Notes under the pieces: model-generated
Told to the model about the DNA's origin: nothing
Database searches by the model: none
The model's input: only the letters and a program-made list of their open reading frames with translations
Source: Sipunculus nudus
Lineage: Eukaryota > Annelida > Sipuncula > Golfingiida > Sipunculidae
Reading direction: 5' to 3'
DNA length: 64,000 nt
Assembly (NCBI GenBank): GCA_026874595.1
Contig: CM049313.1
Span: 57,619,159-57,683,158 of the forward strand
Program-made: the position numbers and the translations under genes
In this document: piece by piece, positions 14,201-23,200 of the stretch
Position numbering within the stretch: position 1 is the first letter of the stretch
Layout of the letters: each line of letters starts with the position of its first letter

Positions 14201-17200
14201 GCTTTGTTGCTTTAGCAGGTACTGTAAAATCTCCACTTAAAACCGCACTTCCAATTAAAACCGCACCCAGACTTCGCCGAAATTCCAGGTGAGACATCGC
14301 GAGGGGCTCAAATACTAAGAACCCCCCTTTAAAACTGCACCAGCTTTCGCTACGGAATGGTTTGACAAAAGACACAATCAAGCTATCATCTAGAAATGAA
14401 CACGCATAGGTTGCGACTCGGCCATTCCTGTCCACTTTTAAATTCCTTGGGCATTTTATTTAAACACATCATAACACTTTTTTGCAGGGTCACTCAAGCA
14501 TGAAGTTTCGGAAGACGTAAGGGCCGGTGAACCTCTGCCTGTTTATACAGATTTTATATTCCGTGCCGTATTCTTGTTTGCTACTGATTTGTCATTATAT
14601 TTTGGAAAATATAATTTTAAATTGTATATTTTAATTCTAAAAAATTTTTATGAAAATACCATTTTCTGGAATTACTCGGAAGATTCAAATCATTTTCATA
14701 CCGGTTACTTCGGTATTATCATCTTCACATCGTACGTTGACATCGCTCCATGTCACAATTTGCTGGCGCGTTTGAAAACATCGCTGGTCAACTTAACTAA
14801 ATATCAAAGTAATTGAAGTTACCTGGACGAGATACGCACGTATAGGAAACATGACGCTTGATAACGAGTGATTTTAAGGTAAAATTAAAGTGGCCAGTTG
14901 GGGTAAGCAAGTTTTTTTTCCTGAAGAAAGTTTCCATGTGGGGAGACATTTTGTCAAGGCAGTGTTCACGCAAGGCACGCTGGGACGAAATAGGTGGCTG
15001 TTCTGTTTACCACCCACCGTGTACAGCCGTTCAAAATATTCTTAGCAGAAAACCGGGGCGTTTCAGCACATGGCTGCACTCAAACTTGATTTTAAAACGA
15101 TCGTCTGCCATTGTGTGACTCCTTACGATGTCAGCTTTTTATTCATTTTACGTTTTAAACAAATAATCATTGCTAAATAATGCCGCAAATTGGTTTAAAG
15201 TAGGCTTTTATTTCAATTTTGCTTGACCATGCCCCACGAAGTGGGCCGCTGTGTGTTACAGCAGGGTTGTTGTAAACGTATTATTTGGTGACAATTACCA
15301 AAATTTTATAACAAGTTATATATCACACGAAAACTTATCAGCAATATTTAATTTATAAATAACAAATAATCGTAAATAATTCATTTACACACGGCTCTCA
15401 TGCATGCGAGACTGCTGCTAAGAACGGCCTTCGAAAGTTGCAATATTATCGCCCACTCGCCGGCCCAAAAACGATGTCTGTCAGAAAGATATTCAGGAAA
15501 CCCTTCTAGTATAAACTGCACAGTGCTTTCAGGAAATCAACCTGATTTCAAGATTTTGAATTTCTTGATTAAACCGCGGTTTTAAGTGGAGATTTTACGG
15601 TACTAAATATTCACCATCTGGCTGTTAATTATTATAGAAAAGTTTGAAAATACTCTTTTTCTTCAGGGTATTCATACATGTATAGCATGAGACCCAATGA
15701 TGCTCTGATCTTATCACTGAACAGGTCTAGATGGGATCTTCAGTTTTTAAATGCAATGCCAGAATATGCCTACATAGCCTGAATATACCTACATATGTCA
15801 AGTCTATAGATTAATATTTAAAGTTAGTGTTATACCTAAATGTTAAAGAACAAAGACTTTAGATAGATGCCCTGTAAAGATTAGCTGTATACAAAAATTT
15901 GAACTACATACATAAAGATTAATAGATAAGTAATGAAGATAAACTTGAATATTATTGTAAGATCAATTGTGTAAATATTTAGTAAAAGATCAGCATAAGA
16001 TATATCATAAAAGATTAATTACCTATTCTGTAATATAGGAAGGCATGTACCCTAGTTTCTTTTTTGTTTCTTCTTCTTACTTTCCAAACAGTACTGTGTG
16101 TAGAAATGAACCATATTTTTGTCTTTTTCCAGAGGCTGTTGAAGAAGCTGCCTGGTGAGGATGGACAAGGGGAGAACGAGAAGGAAATGGAAGAAGCCTT
16201 AGTCGAGGCTGCCCAGGAGGAAGAGGACGAGCCAAAACAACACCTCATGATCAGCTACAACTGGGCTGACCAGAAAACCATGCTCAGGGTACAGACACAG
16301 GAATTATTAGTTATCAGTATGATATAAAATCATGATCAGCTACAACTGGGCTGACCAGAAAACCATGCTCAAACTAAATTTACTGCTAAGTACTGTTTAA
16401 GACAACATTTAAATTTGCCATGGTAATATTTAGTCCTATTTGATCTAATTCTAAAATTTTGATCTGTCAATGTTACTGTTATTGTTGAATTCTATTACCT
16501 TTATATCTAATAATTAAGGTACCCTATGTTTGGATAGTTATCAGAATTGACATGGCTACTGAATTCTGTTAAATGTATTGGGCAGTAGTCTTCTTAAATA
16601 CCAGTTTTAACATATACTGTATTATGACATGGGATGAACATAGCATCCAGAAGTTAAGTAGAAAGTCCTTGCAGTAAAAAGGAATAGAAAACAAATAGTA
16701 TAGGATACTAGAAAATGGGGACCTATTGGGTCCTGTTGCAGAAGAAGGGTATATAGCTGCATATTGGGTAGCCAGACCGGTAAGTAACGGATCCCCCAAG
16801 ACCAACAAGGTAGCAATTTGTCTGGTGGTTGATACTGAACCAATCTATATATGTCGTTGTGGTAATGGGCCAAGGTGAAGGAGAGCAGTTGCAAGCATGG
16901 TGTAATGGTGTGCGAAGGAGCTGTGATGTGGTGCTGCTGGGAATTCAGTTGTGTGTAAGTGGAAGGGCCAAATTTGTGTGCATTCTGTAAGTTAGGGCAT
17001 CTGAATGATGGTGATAGCAAAATAGCCCGTTTCTGTGGAAGATCTGGGAAAAACATGCAGACAATACAATTTTAGTAGTATATAGATAGATAGATAGAAA
17101 ATGTATAGTCTTCAACCTGACACCAAGAAGGATCAGTATTGCTTTACTATCTGTTTCACAGGTCCGTGATGAGCTCCAGGCAGCAGGGTATAGAGTGTGG

Positions 17201-20200
17201 ATGGATGTTGATCAGATGGGTGGCTCCACCTTGCAGGCCATGGCAGAAGCAGTGGAGAATTCAGCTGTAATGTTGATGTGCATGTCAGAAAAATACAAAC
17301 TGAGCCCTAACTGTAGAACAGGTCAGTGTTCAAAAGTACAAATTGAGCCCTAACTGTAGAACAGGCCCAAATGAACTAGAATCAATAATGAAAGGTCTAA
17401 ACTGTAACAAGTCCCAAGGTCCTGATGAAGTCCCCCCAATCGTCCGTCCTTCGGGAATGCCACAAAGAACTGGTTTATCCACTTTGGAAATTTTTTAACT
17501 TGTCAATGGAAAAAGGGCAACTTCCCTCACTATGGAAAAAGGCTAACGTATCACCAATCTATAAAAATGGAGAAAAAAATATGCCAATTAATTACAGACC
17601 TATATATCACTGACATCCTGTATTTGCAAACTCTTTGAAAAAATAATCTTTGCCCAAATGTACAACTTTTTAAAAGAGAATAACATAATAAGCCCATATC
17701 AGTCTGGCTTTATCCCAGGAGACTCGACAGTATACCAACTGTCTGACCTATACAATTCAATCTGCCAAGACATTGATAAAGGCAAGGAAGTACAGGCTGT
17801 ATTCCTAGATATGAGTAAAGCTTTTGACAAGGTCTGGTCTGAAGGCCTCCTCACCAAATTGTCATAAGTTAGAATTAAAGGAAAATTGCTTCGGTGGTTA
17901 GCACAGTATTTAAAAAATAGGAAACAAAGAGTAATAATTGAAAATGAATTTTCTGATTGGGGATCACTTCATGCAGGAGTACCTCAAGGGTCCATACTGG
18001 GACCCCTATTATTTTTAATATTCATCAACGACATCACAGAAAACAAAGTAAGTAATATTAGATTATTCGTTGATGATACTATGTTATATCTCACCATAGA
18101 AAATCCATCATTAGCAGCAAAAATATTAAACAATGACTTGGATAAAATATTTAAATGGTCAAAAAAATGGTAAGTCACTTTTAATGCAAAAAAAAACCAA
18201 ATCCTTAATATTTTCATCTAAATCATCTAAAACTACTCGCCCAGACCTGTATTTAAATGGCATTAAAATAGATAAATTTAACAGTCACAAACATCTAGGA
18301 TTAACATTCAGAAAGGACTGTAAATGGAATGATCACATAGAAAATATTAAAGCCAAAGCAAACTCTAAAGTATTAATACTAAGCAAACTGAAATATATGC
18401 TTGATAGGAAAACTCTTGAAAACATATACTTCACTTATATAAGGCCAATATTAGAATATAGCAATGTTGTGTGGTGTAACTGCACACAAGAGCAAAATGA
18501 TACATTGGAGGCAGTGCAGCTACAAGCTGCCAGGATCGTGACAGGCTGTGTCAGAGGAACTAGCCATGCCAAACTATACTAGGAAACAGGCTGGCCCCTA
18601 TTAAAAAAATGTAGGGAAAACTCTGTGGTCATCCAACTACACAAAATGTTAAAACAAGAAACTCCAAAGTACCTTTACCTTCTATTACCTCCACCAAGAA
18701 ACTATACCTTTAATACAAGATCAAGTGCTCTACTCAATATACAAAACATTTTCTCTAGAACAGAGCTGTACTACAACTCATTCCTACCAAAATCTATACA
18801 ACAATGGAACAAACTAGATGATAGACTTAAACACTGCCAGACCAGTAAATTGCTAAAAAACAATATATCAAGTGAAATTGCTAAAAACAAACCACCTAAA
18901 TATTTTAATTCAGGATCAAGAAGAGCCCAGATAATTCACACATGGCTAAGAACACATTGCAGTAATCTAAACCATGATTTATATAGAAGACACTTATCAA
19001 ACGACTCAAAATGCCAATGTGGATTCAAAACAGAAAACGCAGAACATTACCTACTGCAGTGTTACCTCCATGTCAACTCTAGAAGTAAACATCTCCCCCT
19101 AAATATACCTGTAGAAGAACTTCTTTATGGAAATCCCTATGCAAGCTACATCAGAAATGAAGAAATTTTTGAAGCAGGATCTTCATACATAGAAGACACA
19201 AAGAGGGTTCAAAATATAATATTCCCCACCATATTTTCCCCTAAAAGTGATATTCATAATTCATAGTCCTAATATACTAGGACCTGAAACAAAAATGAAA
19301 CAAAAACAATTTTAAATAGTTGTCTTCCAAATAATTAATTAAATTTTAAAAAAAGAATGAATGAACAATTTCTTCCATTCTTACTAAGAAAATTTACAAC
19401 TTGCCTTCACTTACCCAACATCCATACCACCCTACCTCACCTAAACTCAATCACATCCAAACACTCTGAATACTGCCATCGTATATTGTTATTAGAAACA
19501 TTCGGGAGAAAGTCTAGGTAAGCTTTAAGTAGCTTGCACTCAATCCCACTGATGCTTGTATTATGTGATTTATATGTGCATATTCAGTAAAATATCTAAA
19601 ACGAAAAACAGGTCAGTGTCCAAAAGTACAAACTGATCCCTAACTGTAGAACAGGTCAGTGTCCAAAAGTACAAACTTAGCCCTAACTGTAGAACAGGTC
19701 AGTGTCCAAAAGTACAAATTGAGCCCTAAATGAAGAACATATGAGTTTCCAAAAGTACAAACTAAGCCCTAACTGTAGAACAGGTCAGTGTCCACAAGTA
19801 CAAACTAAGCCCTAACTGTAGAACAGGTCAGTGTCCAAAAGTACAAATTGACCCCTAAATGAAGAACAGGTCATTGTCCAAAAGTACAAACTGATCCCTA
19901 ACTGTAGAACAGGTCAGTGTCCAAAAGTACAAACTAAGCCCTAACTGTAGAACAGGTCAGTGTCCAAAAGTACTAATTGAGCCCTAAATGAAGAACATAT
20001 GAGTTTCCAAAAGTACAAACTAAGCCCTAAATGAAGAACATACGAGTTTCCAAAAGTACAAACTAAGCCCTAACTGTAGAACAGGTCAGTGTCCAAAAGT
20101 ACAAATTGAGCCCTAAATGAAGAACAGGTCAGTGTCCAAACGTACAAACTGAACCCTAACTGTAGAACAGGTCAGTGTCCAAAAGTATACACTTTGCTCC

Positions 20201-23200
20201 AACAGTTGAACAAGTTAGTGTCAGTTAGTACAAACTGAGCCATAACTTGCTAAATACTTGTGCTATCATTCATATAAGGATAAAATAGTCAAAAGTTTAG
20301 ATGTTTTACTGTGACTGAGTTGTGTAAAATGATGCTCTACTTTATGTACATGGAGGTATGTATAGAGGACATATGATAAAAGTATATTTACCTAACGGTG
20401 GTTAACTGGACTTTCAGTTCAGTATTAAAACTATTATTGCTAACAATTGGATAATTTCAGATACTTTGCAGTTAAACCTCCTTTAAATATTAGTATCTTT
20501 GAATCTCCTCTAGTCCCAACAAATGAAAAGGTCCCTTTGTTCTTATTAATGATGGAGGTCTTCAGCCTGCCTCATTCTCTGCCTCGGAGGCAGCCACTCT
20601 GATTTAGTATTGATCTTCAGTCTTCTTGCCACAGAGTCCGCCACACAGTTTTTTATCACTGATTAGATGGTATAACTGACTCTTACTAGATTGAAAAGTG
20701 ACTTAGACTCAGTCTTGGCCTTGTAAAGAAGTGACTCAGGCTCTGCTTAGTTCAGGAGGGTGATAAGTCAACTACAACACTGGTGCTTGTGTACTTTTCT
20801 TTATCTACTCACCAAATTATTCATATTCTGCTGACCACAAAATAATTTGTGAAACAATCCATGTGTGTCAAGTGCATGTCAAGTTTTATAATGAATAAGT
20901 ATCACATTAAAATTTAGACAAAAAACTTTAAGGGTTATCTGTGGTTGGTTGTCACTTGCCTGGAAGGTGAACTCCATTCCCACTTTTGCACCTCTTATAC
21001 CAATCCATTTAAGTCTCTTTACTTTGTAGTTGCCACTTCAAATGAAAAGATGTTTAAGAGTACTGATTATAACCATACTGGTGTATTACAGAGGCTGAAT
21101 ATGCTTACCAGCTGCGTAAGGACATCATCCCTGTTTTAATGCAGGAAGGCTACCATGCTGACGGCTGGCTGGGGATAATGCTGGGGGCTAAACTCTACTT
21201 TGATTTCTCTGGCAAGTACAGCTTCAAGAAGAAGATCAAGGCTCTGATAAAGGAGATTGGAAACCGTGGCAAAGAGGGAGCTACATCAACAGAACCCATT
21301 GTTAGTATAATTTATCCCAAGTTTCTAGTTGTTTTTTGTCAGTCAGTATTTACCCATGGTAAAATAATTACATTTTTCATTGTTGCATTTTTCCTAAAAA
21401 TTTTTATAGTATTCTGAGATTATGGTCAGGGCTTATTTATATATTTGTAAACATTACCAGTTGTGAGCAGGTTTTATCATTTGTTTATCATTTAGAGGTT
21501 GAGAGCAGTAAAAAAGTACTGATGTTCAGATACTGATAAGCATGATCAAGCATGATCTTCTTGCTTTTCAAAAGACAAACTAGAGGAAGAATAAGACCCA
21601 GGAAAGGCAAACTAGAGGAATAGTAACCTCCAAGAAAGGAAACTGGAGGATAAATTACATCCTAGAGAGGCAAACTAGAGGAAAAATAACATCCAAGAAA
21701 AGCAAACCGGATGACAAATAACATCGAAGAAAGGAAAACAAAAAAATTAAACCCAGGAAAGGCAAACTAGAGAAAGAATAACTTCTGAGAAAGGCAAACT
21801 AGAAAAAAGATTTGCATCCAGGAAAGGCAAACAAGAAGAAGTATAACACCCAAGAAAGGCAAACTGGACAAAGCATTGCACCCAGGAAAGGCAAATCAAA
21901 AGAAGAGTAACATCCAAGAAAGCTAACTTGACTAATAATAACATTCAAAAGGCAAACTGAAGGAAGAATAACATCCAAGAAAGGCAAACTGGAGGAAGTA
22001 TAACATCATGAAAAGGCAAACTGGAGGAAGAATAACATCCTGGAAAGGCAAACTGGAGGAAGATAAAATCCCAGAAAGGCAAACTGGAGGAAGTATAACA
22101 TCCTTAAAAAGGAAATCTAGAGTAAGAATAACATCCAAGACAGGCAAACTGGAGGAAGAATAAAATCCAAGAAAGGCAAACTGGAGGAAGAATAAAATCC
22201 AAGAAAGGCAAACTGGAGGAAGAATAACATCCAAGAAAGGCAAACTGGAGGAAGAATAACACCCAAGAAAGGCAAACTGGGGGAAGTATAACATCCTAAA
22301 AAGGCAAACTAGAGTAAGAATAACATCCAAGAAAGGCAAACTGGAGGAAGTATAACATCATGAAAAGGCAAACTGAGGGAAGTAAAACATCTTGAAAAGG
22401 CAAACTTGAGGAAGAATTACATCCTAGAAAGGCAAACTAGAGGAAGAATAACAACAAGGAAAGGCAAACTAGAGGAAGAATGACAACAAGGAAAGGCAAA
22501 CTAGAGGAAGAATAACATCAAAGAAAGGCAATCAGTATAAACAGTAGAAATAAATATAATGTCTGAGAAAAAAAATCTGTTAGGAAGAAAAATAAAAAAA
22601 GAGAGTCTGCTGGTAGAATATTATCCAAGAAAATTACCAAATAAAACATTTTACTTGGAGTGTAAAAGATATAAAAAAAAGACTATCTGCAGAAGAATAT
22701 AATCAATATGCCAGAAAAATAATGTAATATCCAAAAAAGACAATCTGCAGAAAGAATATTTATTTTAAAAGCCACAAGATTCCAATTAAAATCTAAGATT
22801 TTTGTTCTACCTGGTGTTTGGTACAATTTTTTATATGAATTTGTGAATTTTATGCATGTTATTTATCCTAATGCTGTTAAAGTATTTTTTTCTGTTTGCA
22901 GGTTGAGATAACGGAACAGCCAGTCACAAATACTCCACCACTGGAGCGGCAAAAACCTGTGTCAGAGTGGGAAGCAGAAGACATGAAAAAATGGCTGAAG
23001 GAAAATGAACTGGAAAAGTAAGTAAACATCACTCAAACTATGAACTGTTTCATTTAGTCAATATTTGTATCAACTGAGCCTATTTGTTCAATGGAGATCA
23101 CCAATCAGTTCATATGAATATTCAGAGTGGATCAGCACAGTAGGGTCACTCTCATTGTTCCGTTCTGGATCTCAGCACATGCAAGTTTTGCACATAACTT

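Noticed and set aside
14488-14516. Possible extra exon of the ARM-TIR-SAM gene
   Set aside because: Good acceptor and donor, but 29 nt would shift the frame; exon 8 joins exon 9 directly in phase 0. It lies within a transposon.
21747-22339. Long Leu/Phe/Cys-rich open frames on the minus strand
   Set aside because: They are produced by the 32-bp purine-rich minisatellite read in reverse; unit length and indels shift the frame and there is no domain.
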